64,000 nucleotides of DNA from Lycium barbarum. Lineage: Eukaryota; Streptophyta; Magnoliopsida; Solanales; Solanaceae. Position numbers and translations under genes: made by a program. The notes beneath the pieces are model-generated. The model searched no databases. It saw only the letters and a list, made by a program, of their open reading frames with translations, and was not told where the DNA came from. Where the stretch lies: assembly GCF_019175385.1 (NCBI RefSeq), contig NC_083338.1, forward strand, positions 95,439,777-95,503,776, written 5' to 3'. Position 1 is the first letter of the stretch, and each line of letters begins with the position of its first letter. Below, piece after piece: positions 10,461 through 23,359 of this stretch.

Positions 10461-13400
10461 CATCAATTCATTTAGAAATTAATAAGTATTTTTATAACTA
10501 TTCTTATGAGGTTTTAGTAGAAAAGAAAGCAAAAAAAAGGGTTTTTATTTAGTTAAGTTATTTTAAAAATATTAAATATTTCTTGCAAATACCTCTTTTT
10601 TAATATTTGTAAAAGGTCTGAGCAGTTTGAATAATATAGATAATTAGGTTGTTTCCACCCTTTAAATTTCTAATTTTATATATAATCTACAGGATTTATA
10701 AAATATGCATAATTGCCCATAAATGTTTTAATTAATTCAATTAATAAATTATGTAGTGATTACTGCAAATTAATTTTTTATAAATATATTTTCTTATTAA
10801 ATTAGCCAAAACATGGTTATTTTGCAAAACAGGTCTATTAACATTTTTGTTTTATAAACCAGTTTATTTTTTATATTTATTATTGCTAATTATATGGTTT
10901 AACGTCTTAATTATACTAGTTAATATATTAAAGGCCATTTTTGGCTCATAAATAATTCTGGTCGATTTTCTTTAACTATTTTAATAAAATAATTGCGGCT
11001 TAATTTTATATGATAAATACTTCTTCATTTTTTTTTATGTTTTTCTAAATTACTTGTTTTATATGTACACGAGTATACATCAAGTATACATATACATATA
11101 CACAAGGTATATGCATATATACAATTGATGTATACAGGAGGCCCATCTTTTTTAGTCACAGATTTGGACCGAGTCCAGCCCAACCAGGCTGTGACCCGGC
11201 CCAAATGTTTTAATTTCAAAATATTAGACCCCCACCCCTCTTATCTTTTTTCCCTAACCCTACCCTGCCTCCTCCTCCTCTCTCTCTCTCTCTCTCTTAT
11301 CATTCTTGGCAAACCCTAGCCGCCGCCCTTAAATCCTTACCTCTCTCATGCCAAAAATGGCACGTGTACAAGTCTGGGCTGACATGCACAATGTGTGTAC
11401 GCCTATAACGGTGAAAGTTCAACGTTTACTCGTTTTTTTATGCTTTACTTTACCCGAAAATGGTAAAATCTTCCCTTTATCATTATCTTTTCAATTTTTT
11501 GTCGAAATCATCTTTGTTTGCTGCTTTTACAATTTGTTTTGATGGTATTTTGTGATTGGTCCATTTTCATTTGGCCAGATCGACCCAAGAGGGCCAGATC
11601 TGGCCTTATATTCGTTCGTGTCAATTTAAACCGTTGGTCTGATGTTTCACCTTTGTCCGACATCGGTGTTTGTTGGTCTTGTTCTAAATTAATGGGTTCT
11701 ATAAATAGAACCCCAGGCTTTGCACATAGGAGGATCCGGTTTTTGGAGGCAAAAAAACTGAAAAATATTAAGGGAAAGAGTTAAAAAGTAGAGTTCTAGA
11801 AAAGGAAAGTGGAAAAACTTGGATTTTTCCAAAAGACTTTCCACTAAAAATAGTTTTAGAAACCCAAACAAAAAGGGTTAGGTTCTAGTTGAAATATTTG
11901 GTTTCTCATTTGCCTTATTTTTCTTTGTCTGTGGCTGAGTCTGTTGGTTTTGGAAGCACAGAGGCTCTCAAATCCATTCTTTTCTTGGCTGCGCGTGTAA
12001 AAGGTAAACCTCAATTTAGTTTGTCTCATTTTTTGTTTAGCATTTAGTATTATGCTTATGTTGTTTGGTTTTGAATGTGTTTTGTAGGTTAGATATGATT
12101 ATTTGTCTCTATCTTGTTGGGAATGTGTTTAAAGTATGATTTCTTAGATAAACCATAGAAAACTAAGAAAAGATAAATAGAAATGCCATGATTAGAAAGT
12201 CCTATGAAAAGAGGAGGATGTCCATGAACTGTCTTGACCTTGTCTTTGTTTATAAAACCTTGAGACTTGGTGAAGTTGTAAGTGAGGTACTGGGCAGGTC
12301 CCTTTCCATTTTACTTTGCCTTTCCTTTGAATTGTTATTGGTTTATTGAATATGATCTTTAATAGAACAAAGGTGACGACTAATCTAAGTTTAATTCCAA
12401 AAAGTAAATAGGGGAGGTGAGACAGCTTATCTGTGGCACAATATGACATGATTAAATTAATAGCAATGTGTGTTTGTGATTACCATCTAGCATAGCCATT
12501 TTCTAGTCCATCATGAAGCACTCTAATTGTGAAGTAAAGTTGATTAGCAAAAGATTTAGTTGGACTGTTGGAATTTGACCTATGTTTTCTGGATATGATC
12601 TGTGGTTTCCCTTTCATTTTTCTTAGATTTAATGAATAAAGGAAGTTTCAGCTAAGAACATACATCTGTGGTATTAAATCTTTAAGTATGATGGCGAGGT
12701 GACTCATTGCTCCTTCCTTTAAAATAGTGCTACACTTAAAATGAAATAGAACAAGACCAGTCTATTGTTGTTTGCTACCTGATAATGGAATAAAGGGTGA
12801 ATTAGGATCATGCCCCCTTTAGGTTTGTTGTTTGCTTGTTTTGCCCATAACTATGAATGTGTTGGTATTATTATCTGGAGTAGGTTGTGTGTGATCAATT
12901 ATGATTTGTGATATGTGAATGCTGAGTGTCCATGATCCATGGCAGAAGTCCTAGAAGTTGTTGAGAACATGATACCAAAAATATCAATCCTGTCTTCATT
13001 GGTCTGCTCTAAGTTGTTTTACCTTGTGTAAACTTGTCTGCTTGTGCATATGGCATATGATGCTTAAAATGTCAATCCTGTTTTCCTTGGCCTGCTCAAA
13101 ATGTGAACTTGTCTGCTTATGCACCTGACATTCATAACTTGACTCAATAGTCTATGTCACAAGCTCATATCTAGTAGTAGTTTATCTGCCTAAATATGTG
13201 GAACTTGATAAGAAAGTAAGAGCAACAGGATAAATAATGGAATCACAAGGTCATGTCATCCTCTAAAACTAACTAAGATTGTTTAAATTGCTAAATGACT
13301 AATGAATTAACTGCCAACTTCACCCCCCGTCATGCTAAAGCTAAGAAGAGTATAGAATAAAGAATGGAATGAGGATAATGTTAAAAGGAGGTCTGCTTCT

Positions 13401-16400
13401 CTTATTTGTGACTCTTTGCTGACACTGCTTTCTTAATAAATTTCACTTAAAAAATAAAGTAATAGGGCAAAGAAAGTAGAGGGTTGATGTCTCGCTTTCG
13501 AATCTGTGACTGTTTTCATCCATATGTGAGTCTGAATTTGGTAAAAGGTCATGAATGCTAGATTTTGAGAGTCTGAAATATTGAAAGAAGGAAAAGGGGG
13601 AAGGCAATGTGACTTTTGTTTTTTTTTATTTTGCTCATGTTCTGAACAACCTAGACTAAAACTTTACTCTGTAACATGACTGTCCTCTCTGATCTTCTGT
13701 GTGTGTAAGGCAATTGATATGGTAGTGATGACCATTTGTTTGTAACTATCTAGGCATAAAAGATAGATACAGATGGAAAGAAGGTTTCATGATAACAATC
13801 TAAGTAAGAAGAGTCTGAAGAAATGGAATAGGGGGTAAATAGTCTTTAAGAATGAAAAAAGGGGAAACAATTTGATTGTTTGACTTGTGAACTGCCTAAT
13901 GTTATCTAATCTGTGATTGAAAAAGAAGTAATAGAAGGATATGACTGCATGATATAAGGTTGGAAGCCACTTAACTAGACAGGGAAGGTCTTTTAAAGAC
14001 ACCTTAGGAGGGAATTGGGAAAGGGTCAATCATTTGCTTGACCTTTAGTACCTTCTCCCAAATAAGAGGCTGTCATGGCCTCCCTCTCAAGTTATGGGGT
14101 GTAGCCTCTTACCCCTTACACTTAGAGATCACTTTGTCACATTGTTGAAACTGCTGAACCTAAAACTGGATTACTTTGTCTGGTGTGTCTACCTCATCAT
14201 GCCTTAAGGGAAGTATTTAGACTAGTTGGCATTTGTAAGTAAAATTGAAAACAAAGGAGTTTCTTTTGTTTTGAATATTGCCTGTTTTAACAAATAAAAA
14301 ATGGAGGAATCCTTCCCTTCTGTGAAAAGAACCTAGTGGCATATAACAGCTTTAGCAAATCAGGCTTGTAATTTGGATGTTATGTGTATCTTGTGTGAAT
14401 TCGTAATCGTAACCTGCTGTTCTGAAAGTAATTTGTTCCTTCCGCTTTTACCTTAAGCTTCAGTAAATGATTCTTGAAGGGAAAGAAGGCCCATAGTGCC
14501 ATTGTACTCATGGCAACAGGATAAGTTAAGGGAGAGGGGTATATTTGGCCTTCTTCTTACATATATGATTTCTCTGAATTCCAGACCATGCTTTCTTGCT
14601 ATCTTGTTTTTTTTTTTCTGAATTAAGTTACTTGAACCTTGATGCAAAGAATCATGTAATAGATGAAGTTAGGCTAATTCTAGATATGTTAAAATGAAGT
14701 TGCATTCCTCCTGTGCATGTGAAGTTGAGAATTTGTGAAACTTAGTCAATTTTAAAGAGAGGAAAAGGTTAAGAATCCTGTCATAGACAAGTGCATCCCT
14801 TAAGTCAACTGAAATTTCCCTGCCAATAAGGTAATGTCAAGAGAAGTGACAAAATAGTTTAAAGAATGAAGAACATATGCATTTTTTAGACTACATCCTG
14901 CCTACTTGTTTATGCCATTTAAAATAAGGATGACTGATAAGACTTAGGATTCATATAACTTATATAAAACCCAGTGGATTAAAAGGGGCCTGGACAGTTG
15001 GTTCTGTAGATGTTCTCAGCTTGGTCTCCAGTGTTGCATTGGACTTGCACTATGTTCTGTGAAAATGTGTGTTGATGGAAGATTCTGGGCTGTGCTTGCT
15101 TGGTTTTGGTTAAGCTATAGTTGTTTAGACTGTGATATACACCCATCAACTTATCTTGTTTTCTATGAGAGTGACTGCTCAGAGTTTAGAATTATAATCT
15201 TGAGGCCAATCAAGTATTCATTTGCAGTATCCATGAACCATTAGGAGCCATTTAGGAGTTAGGTTTATACAGTTGTACGAACACTTTATGTATGTTGAAT
15301 TTACTATGATAACACTATTTTAGAGGAGGATTCCCCTTTGAGTTTTTACACGCTGTGCCACATCTATCTGATCCCATGTTGCTGGGAGCTATATGTGATT
15401 AATTTGCTGAGATTTGTTTGGTTAAGTTGAATTTGGACTGTGCTATGATCATAGAAATTACTTATGTCTCATGTCTCAGTTATGTTTTCTCCTCACTGGT
15501 CTCAGTTATGCTCTTAAGATAATAGTTATTCAATACATATGTATGTTAGGTATATTTCCTTTTGTCCCAAGGCCACGTGGTGGTGCATGTGAAGCTGTGT
15601 TGTCTTGGGTTATGGTTTGAGATGCATGTTAGGTAAAAGGGGGTCTAGTCTGAACCCTTCCTGGATGACCAGCCATGCCGGAGGTTCGTGAAACCTCTTG
15701 AAACTTGTGCGGCATTCGGATAGAAGGGGGGGTGGGGGTGATGACTTGACTTTCCACCACCTAATTTGAGAGGTTTTGAGTTTGAAAGCATAGAACACAT
15801 GTGCTTCACATGGTCCTTTGGGTAAGAGTGATATACCGTGTATACATATGTTGTAAGTTCACAGATAGAATAGGACTGGTAGAACAGTAGCATACCTTGC
15901 ATATATGTGTATATATTTTATGTGTAATAAGGAGAAAAAAATATAAACTAACCGGGGTCCTTTGTTTTTTTCCCCTCCTCCACTGCACGGATACTCGGGC
16001 CGAGGTCCAACCACCTCGTTGGGCTAAAAGCCCAATAAGGAATATGTCTTTCCAAACATTCTTTGAGTCCAAGAGAAGAAGGGAAGCTAATATATTGAAG
16101 GCCCAATCATGGGTAAAAATGATACGAAAGCCCAACCATGGGTAAATATGGTTGGGGTTTGGTACACCCCATTTTTGTTTATCTCCATACTATTGCTGCA
16201 TATATTCTATTCTTGTATTTTGATTGCTTGTAAACCCACATAATTATTGGAACCCTTTTATTACGAATTAGGCATCTTAGGAAAACGGTACATATGCCGT
16301 TTAGTTTTGACTTTAGCACCTGATTTTTAGAATTTTGGGAACGCGTACTGATTTTAAAATATTTCAAAAAAATAAGAGATGGTTGCTACGTTTTGAACAA

Positions 16401-17731
16401 GTAGTAAACTAAAGTTTTTCTCAAACATGCTAAAAATGGCAAACAAATCTGTGAAAACTCTAGAGAAAGAATAGATTAGGCAAAAAGGGGCTTTACTTCT
16501 CAAAGCATTTTCTGAAAGGCACCTTTTTAGTGGTGTTTTGGTAAAACAACTTTGGTATTTTTAGGATGCAACCCATCAAATTTTTCTCAAGAAAAATAAA
16601 TATATTCATTGAATTATTTTGGGTTGAAAGCCACTCTGCTTAGCACTTTAAAAGCAATTTTTTTAAGAGGATCCCTTCTAAAACCAAAGAATACCCGCCT
16701 CTTTTTTGACAAATTTATGGTCAAGTTAATTTGGTCAAAACTCATGTGTCAAAACAAGCTAGAAATAGGGACTGATTTGGCTGAATAAACCCATATATCG
16801 TGAAATTGTAGGAAGCCCAAACAAAGTCCTTTTAGTTTAAAAATCCACTGAACCCATTTATTTCATCAAACTAGTCAATATTTTTGGGCAAAGACCCACA
16901 ATTTTTAAAAGAGACCAGTCATTTTATTGTAGAACGAAACGATTTTTTGAAAGGAAGTTCCTGTCCCTTAAACAAAAGTTAGGATATAGTATGCAATAGA
17001 TATAAAATGCGAGTATTTTAAAAGGGAATATATAAATGGGATGTATTAATCACGGGTATAACCCACCTATTTTCCTAAAAAAACAATCATGCCAAATATG
17101 TAAAGGTCTTTAAGAGTCTAAATAATCAAGGTCACGCTTAATTTATACAAGCTTTAGGTAAGGATATTCTGAAAGCGTACTAGACAGATTAATCCAGTCC
17201 ATGTGTGAGTAAGGCATGGATAAAATTTGAATACTCAAAAATCCAATAAATAAACAGACCTTCTACTTTTTCTTTACTATAAGCAAAACTATTATCCTTA
17301 TATATAAAAGGAATTATTTATACCTGGATATCATAAATCCAAACCTAAATATCCCGTATATACAGGGGATATATTTAACTCTTTTTTAAAAATGATATGC
17401 TATATGACAATCCTTTTGCGGAAATAAGAGCTAAATAAACAGTTCATGCAAATACACATACATTGGAACTCGAAGGTCAGCCGTATAGTATAGATCCTTA
17501 ATACTAGGCTGCCTAACACCTTCCCTAGGGGATCACCAGAACCCTTACCTAGAACTTTGGTTTAAGAAGGATTTTTTCATGGTGTATGAATAAACCCTTC
17601 AAAACCGATGTTCCTAATTTCCTAAAAATTAGGTGGCGACTCTTTTAAAACAAAGTCTGAAAGAGCACCAACGATTTTGAAGTAGTTTTTTCCGAGCGCT
17701 AACCTCGCCTGCGAAAATGCGAACCGTCACA
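10461..17731 (+). mobile_element. Ogre/TAT-type LTR, 5' end unresolved
   Basis: The right end (17480-17731) reads GCCTAACACCTTCCCTAGGG ... TTAGGTGGCGACTC ... GCGAACCGTCACA. It matches in order the end of the complete Ogre-type LTR at 58126-62379 (GCCTAACTCCTTCCCTTTAG ... TTAGGTGACGACTCC ... GGTATGACA). A TATA box (CTATAAATAG, 11699-11708) follows a CT-rich stretch and a GCCCAACC-rich upstream block. A GGCTAAAAGCCCAA block at about 16021 also has a counterpart at about 61290. Long T-rich stretches resemble introns and UTRs but contain no credible ORF. No TGTTGACA start was found on the left, so it is probably 5'-truncated or contains further insertions. Confidence 0.65.
11699..11708 (+). promoter_or_regulatory. 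TATA box of Ogre-type LTR
   Basis: CTATAAATAG about 400 bp after a (CT)n tract (11275-11297). The paralogous LTR has CTATAAATA at 59035-59043 in the same context. The likely transcription start is about 30 bp downstream. Confidence 0.6.
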
Positions 17732-18741
17732 TTTAGTGCAGCACGTATCACAACATAGCAATTCATGCAACAAGTCTAATCACAATAACAGGACACAAGC
17801 CACAATCAACAACACGAGTATATATTAACTCCTTCCTTCCCATAACACACAAATACACCTACTATTCAATACATAAAGTAATGGCGACAAGCCCACAAAA
17901 TCAGAACTCATACCAACTTAGGTAATATCCAACCAAACACCATGTCCGAAGACCTAATCATGCTTTCTCCCGTCAATTCTACACAATAGATACGTTTCAC
18001 TAATCAAAGTCTAACTAAAGTAACCCGTAATCTAACTCGAATGCAAAACAGGAGCCACGAACTACTCCACACGAGCCTTCTGTTTCCAAAGCGCCTCACA
18101 ACGGTCAAAGTCTAGCAATATAATGCTAAGTAAGTGATATACCTTCTAATCAAATAAGAACACAATTGGGGAATAAGACCCAATTACTTCCACCCTTTTC
18201 AATTGGGGGAACTATCACTTAGTGGTGAATTCTTTATAACTTCTATCGCTACAACATACTATTTCAGTTTATGGGTGTTCTAATCAATTTAACCCTTTCA
18301 AACAGATTTTAGGCCAAAGTTCCCATTTTTATTAGAACCCTAAGTTTCTATACACAATTCTCATCATTAATAATAGAATTCTCATCCTAGGAAGTGATAA
18401 TCTGTACTCCTAGATGATTAAACAACAATAAAATCAACGACCCATCAATTATTTAAGGGTTTACTAACTCTAGGGTTCTAGGATTTTCCTTCACCATTAG
18501 AGAACCTTTAGCTAGTCATGGAACTTAAAGAAGAAAGGTAAAGGAACAAATAAAGGTGGGGACTTACCCTCAAAGATGCTTTCACCACTAAATGGAATAA
18601 AATTCGCCTCTTTCTCTCTTGAAAACTGTGTTTGGGGTTTCGTGGGTAATGTCTCGGAATTGCAATATAAAAAGTGGGTTTCTGCCCCCGTCGACCGCTG
18701 CGGCAGTCCCTGGCTACGCTATAGCGGTCTCGCTGCAGCTG
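17732..18741 (-). mobile_element. 3' LTR of the outer Gypsy element, proximal part (truncated)
   Basis: Resumes at TTTAGTGCAGCACG and aligns base for base with 30509-31523 of the sister LTR, including the CAAAGATGCTTTCACCAC leader segment and the GC-rich CGCTGCAG words. It stops abruptly after GCAGCTGT at 18741. The roughly 550 bp holding the LTR start, and the polypurine tract beyond it, are missing. About 510 bp present in the sister copy (about 29995-30504) is also missing at the Ogre insertion. Confidence 0.85.
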
Positions 18742-19305
18742 TGTGATTCGTGTACATACATTTCTATACATATACAGGTATCGACATCCGTATTCATATT
18801 CGTAATCGTACTCATTTACCCGCCGTATCAATAGTCATATTCATATGCATGTCATGTACATATTCTTATTCGTAATCATATCATACACATATCCTTTACA
18901 TACCCCTTGAGTTATTTACTCATTAATGCCACATGGTTCAAGGTCTTCGTAAATGATTTCCCTTACAGTGTCAGATGCTTGCTCGATTCAAGTTCGTTTA
19001 TTTACTCGTTATTAGACTCATCTCTACATAACTCTCATTCTTTATTTTAGAGTCTATATTTGTCACACCTTGGAGTCCATCATTTCAATCTCTACACTTA
19101 TATTCTCTTCACTCGCTTTCCCCTGGGTTTTACCTGTAGCACCGCTTTGTCCTTTAGAGTATGCTGGCTTTGTACAATTCATTCTTCGACCGTCTTGGTC
19201 TTTTACATCCAGCTAAAGATATCACTTGTACTCTTGATTATACCAATCACCCACTACTACGACTTTGCCATATCACATTTCTCTAATTTCCTTTTGAAGT
19301 TAACT

Positions 19306-19336
19306 CCCCCCCCCCCCCCCCCCCCCCCTTTTTTTT
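19306..19336. repeat. C23-T8 homopolymer tract
   Basis: Twenty-three C followed by eight T. Such tracts are prone to sequencing and assembly length error. Confidence 0.95.
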
Positions 19337-20174
19337 CATTGCTTACTATCATTTCTTGTCAGTGAAGAACCTCTATGCTGGGCTTTCCTTTAGCAAGGTC
19401 TTGTAAGCTTTCTCATCTACTTCTCTAGGGCTCACTCATTGGTTTCATACTTGCATTCACTCCTTATTCATATAGAACATGTCACATCTTTAGTCGTTTC
19501 CTTGCTATACTTTACTTACTCCGTATCCCAATTCTCGCTATGTCTTCATTATATCCTGATAATAATCAACTCTATAAGTGACACTTCTTGGTCTCATTCG
19601 CAAGCCGGTTCGCAGAATAATATAAACCTTACGAAGTAAGTATACTCAACCAGTTACTCCTTCTAATCGGCCCTCTTACACTTTACCATGTAAGTCATTT
19701 AACCACTGTATTCACATTCACTATAACCCTTCATATTTGTATCTCTGTCTCTGGGCGCTGTTACTTTATTTTGCTAATAAACTTATCGTAATTTACCTGT
19801 GCTTATACATCCAATCGCTACTCCAGTATCGCACTTTATTAGAGTTACACTTTCTCCTCCATGTCATGTTTTAGTGCTTCCAACCCCCCTTTGTTTACTC
19901 TAGCATTTCTCCTTACCGTATCAATATCGCTCTCATCACTGCCATTGCTATCAATTCAATACTATCTAACTCGAATCCTGTAGTCATTAAAGATACTCCT
20001 AACTTAGTCGCATTCTGCCATTACTCTTTTGCACATCATATTTTCCCGTTAGGGCATATTGTAAGCTTATATCTTATCTCCTTCAGATTCTGGGAAAATT
20101 TCGGCAGAGTTTCCTCTGTATTTCCTACTATCTCAAAACCAACACGCAACAAATACCAACAATGCCTCACAGGG

Positions 20175-20177
<3 letters not shown>

Positions 20178-20260
<83 letters not shown>
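20178..20260. repeat. (AT)n microsatellite
   Basis: An uninterrupted AT dinucleotide array of about 83 bp. It generates the long IYIYIY open frames on both strands, which are not genes. Confidence 0.95.
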
Positions 20261-20261
<1 letters not shown>

Positions 20262-20872
20262 GACATATCTCAGCCACACAGGGCTCCCACTTTCAAGTAA
20301 AAGCACAAGGACGTCAAAACTTACCTCATATATTGCACTTCGAGGTGTACCTGATCCTGTAGCGATCTGCCCTGTTACCTCTCCCTATTTCTCTTTCATC
20401 CTTCAACTTTACATTTCAATCATATCTCAACATTCTTACTTTATTCGACGCATATCTCCGTTCTGATTCATCCAATTTGCTTAGTTCTCAACTTATAGCT
20501 GAACTTATTATCAAAAGACACATTTAATCAATTCCTCTATCATATGAACACCAACTTACTTTCACAGCAATAAATTCATCATCATAGTATTACATATTAC
20601 GGTAACGTAGCCTCAACAAAGGGGCTTACCCCCGTAGCTTTCATTGTCATCAATCACTTTCTTCTATCATTACCAACCTTCCGCTGCAATCAGGGGTTAG
20701 TATAAGGAATCTCATTTCCTATGGCTTAGCTCTATCGCACGATCTTAGATATGAAAGAAGGTCATTCATTCCTAAAATGTCCGCAGCTTCCTGTTTATAA
20801 GTGTGGCACTCAACACACCCATAACCAAGACTCTACTAGACACGGCTCGTAGACACACCCTAGGACTGAACT

Positions 20873-20884
20873 GCTCTGATACCA
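20873..20884 (-). other. Primer-binding site, initiator Met tRNA type
   Basis: On the minus strand TGGTATCAGAGC, an exact match to the usual iMet complement, starts four bases after the LTR end (CGTGACA). Confidence 0.85.
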
Positions 20885-21453
20885 CTTTTGTCACGACCCG
20901 GCTAGGGGGCCGCGGCGAGCACCCGGTGCTACCCCACCCGGGCACCCCCTTATCGTACATAACATAACATCTAGGTGAACCATAAGTCAATTCGTGCTTT
21001 TTCTTTTATCGTTAATCATATTGATCCCATTAGACGACCATCATCATTTAACATATCATAGGCATCTATGCCACATTATAAGTACAAGGCCGACGAGGCC
21101 AACAAAAGATATACAAAACATGGGACGACATGGCCGAACATCTCTACCCACATACACATGACTACGAGCCTCTAAGAGTGTGACATATCGTATGAGCGGG
21201 ACAGGACCCCGCTATGCCCATAATTATGTACACAAAAGAATGAGTACCCAAAAGCTATGGCTCCGAAGGAAATGGAGCTCCGCTATGTAACCTCTGAATA
21301 AGCAGCTATGGATCAAGTCTATCTCCCTGTGCACCTGCGGGCATGACGCATCGTCCACAAACAAAAGGACGTCAGTACGAAGAATGTACTGAGTATGTAA
21401 AGCATGAGCAACATCAATAAATAAGCATCATGAACAACATATGAAATAGCATA

Positions 21454-21456
<3 letters not shown>

Positions 21457-21487
<31 letters not shown>
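21457..21487. repeat. G31 homopolymer
   Basis: Thirty-one consecutive G within the LTR at 20889-23359. Its length is likely to be unreliable in the assembly and could form quadruplex structure. Confidence 0.9.
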
Positions 21488-21488
<1 letters not shown>

Positions 21489-22839
21489 GACAATAATATC
21501 ATTGTCATAGCGCTTACCTGCCTTTCGTGGGACTTTCCATTCCTCGTACGTATTTGTACACCTACGTCATCATCCGTATTCCGTAATAGTACTCGTACCA
21601 TACTTGTGCTCATATTCGTATACATGTCCTTATTCGCATTCATATACATAGTCTTTTCACATTCATATTCATATTATATACATAGCCATACTCTTATATA
21701 CATACATAGCGTGCCCGACCATAAGGTTCGGTGTTTCATACGTACTTAGCCAACCAAGGCTCAATGTTATTTCTACCTGGCCCTACCAAGGCTTCAGGGT
21801 TATCCGTACCATCTGCAGAGGTGTGCGCGCGTTACGTAATCGTATACATACTTTATACATAATCATATACATATATCCTACCCGGCGTTATAAGCTCGGG
21901 GTATCATTATAGCCCTTCATAGGCACATATAAGTATAATAGCCCGTAGGCACCTTTGGCATCATTATTATTATTATCGTCATCACTATCATCATCATTAT
22001 TGCAACATCCATATCTTAGGCTTACTCGTCATATGAGGGGCGTAGTACAATCGTAGTACATGTTAAGGATCGTGAGCTTATGAGCTCGGAGTGTCAATCA
22101 CTTGAATACAACATACTCATATAGAGGAATTAGAAGTTTGGCCAAGAATCATGCCTTATGAAAGAAGGGCTAGCGTTACATACCTTTTCGTCGAACTATT
22201 CTACACTTGCACGTTTCCTTCCAATACTAGCGTCTATACCTTCATTAATATCATCACAATGGTCATTAGTCATTCACATCATCCACATTATCTAGATTTC
22301 TCAATTTGCTTCTAATTCTCCCATATTTGTAGTCATGACCTCCAACTTCGTCCATTCGTCTAAAGTGTCTAGTTCATGATCTTAGTACCATTTATAATAC
22401 ATTCATATCGTAACACAACAACATTCATAATTCAATTCAAACTATTCCTCAAAATGTCACTATTCACCATTCATGACCTAGTTGACCACATTTTATACAA
22501 TCCATGTATTTTAATTCTCCAATACCTTAAACATCTTGTAAAAATCATGAATCTTACCTTAGAAGTTGTAGGAACAAGCTTTGGTTGATAATACTCTTAT
22601 TTGAGCAAAACCCTAGTTTTTCTCCATTTGGATTTCTTGACCTTGGATGATCCTTGATGGTTTCCTTACTCTTGATTCACTTGTTTAATGTTGTTGATGA
22701 CTTATAATCCTTGAAAACTCATATAGTAAATGTAGAGAGAGGTTTTAGAGAGAAGTGGTGTAATGTGGAAATGAAATAAAATAAGTCTTGGTCCCTTTAT
22801 TTAATGACTTGAAAAATCTGTGCTGGGTGAACAGTGGTC

Positions 22840-23110
22840 GTCCATGGAGGTTTACGGTCCGTCCTTCAGTTTACGGACCGTCCATCATGGGCGTATTTAA
22901 CCATTTCCAGAACCAGAAGCTTTAGGCTGCAACCATGGTGATTTACGACCATGGTTTACGGGCCGTAAATCACTTTACGGTCCGTATTCCAGGTCATATT
23001 ATACCTTTTCCTCAGCTGGCAGAAAGTTGAAGTTTGGCATGCCAGTTTACGACCTGGCAGTTTACGGACCGTATACCAGTTTACGGTCCGTATTTCCACT
23101 TTACGACCAC
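22840..23110 (-). repeat. Array of TACGGNCCGTA palindromes in U3
   Basis: Perfect or near-perfect palindromes of the type TTTACGGTCCGTA and TTTACGGACCGT recur about every 20-45 bp, just upstream (in sense) of a TATA-like ATAAAGGG. The same words occur in the plus-strand solo LTR at 48740-49120. Confidence 0.8.
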
Positions 23111-23359
23111 TGGGCAGATTACAATTCTGCAACTTTCCAAATTTCTTAGACTTCTTATTTTGATCACCCATATCCATGCACATGCATTGCTCACCTCACC
23201 TTGCCTTATTTTAGCCAACTTTCTCGTCTTACGTCGAATTTCTTTGAAATCTCGCCTAAGGTCATCAAACGTCGTTCCTTTCTCATAAACGTCATACACT
23301 CATACTCATCACTAGTTCATTCACTTGCGTACCAACGGAAAATTTTCCGAGGTGTAACA

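Larger units (their letters stand above)
18742..20888 (-). mobile_element. Truncated leader/internal region of second Gypsy element
   Basis: Lies downstream (in sense) of LTR 20889-23359. The part nearest the LTR reads as a primer site followed by the leader GTTCAGTCCTAGGGTGTGTC. Farther left there is no coding sequence. Present are a C23/T8 run (19306-19336), an (AT)n tract of about 83 bp (20178-20260) and a city-name-like ATTCATATTCGTAATCG array at 18760-18890. The 3' part and 3' LTR are gone, and the left edge abuts the truncated outer LTR. Confidence 0.5.
20889..23359 (-). mobile_element. 5' LTR of second Gypsy element
   Basis: A 2471-bp LTR in minus orientation: sense start TGTTACACCTCGGAAAATTT at 23359 and sense end CGTGACA at 20889, followed by the primer site. 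U3 carries an array of TACGGNCCGTA palindromes (22840-23110), then an ATAAAGGG TATA-like site (about 22797). A G31 run lies at 21457-21487. The leader contains AAACCCTAGTTTT-type UTR sequence. The partner LTR is absent, so no target duplication can be shown. Confidence 0.8.

Noticed and set aside
11125..12000. CT-rich leader, TATA box and ATG frames suggesting a host gene start
   Set aside because: The same order occurs in the complete Ogre-type solo LTR, and no continuing ORF or domain follows.
15610..16145. Overlapping open frames of 62-109 aa on both strands
   Set aside because: They fall in the untranslated region of the Ogre-type LTR. The GGCTAAAAGCCCAA block is shared with 61290 as noncoding sequence.
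20036..20362. Open frames on both strands with long IYIYIY runs
   Set aside because: They are the translation of an (AT)n microsatellite and have no coding support.
20873..20884. tRNA-like segment next to an LTR
   Set aside because: Only the 12-base primer complement is present; there is no cloverleaf, so it is a primer-binding site and not a tRNA gene.
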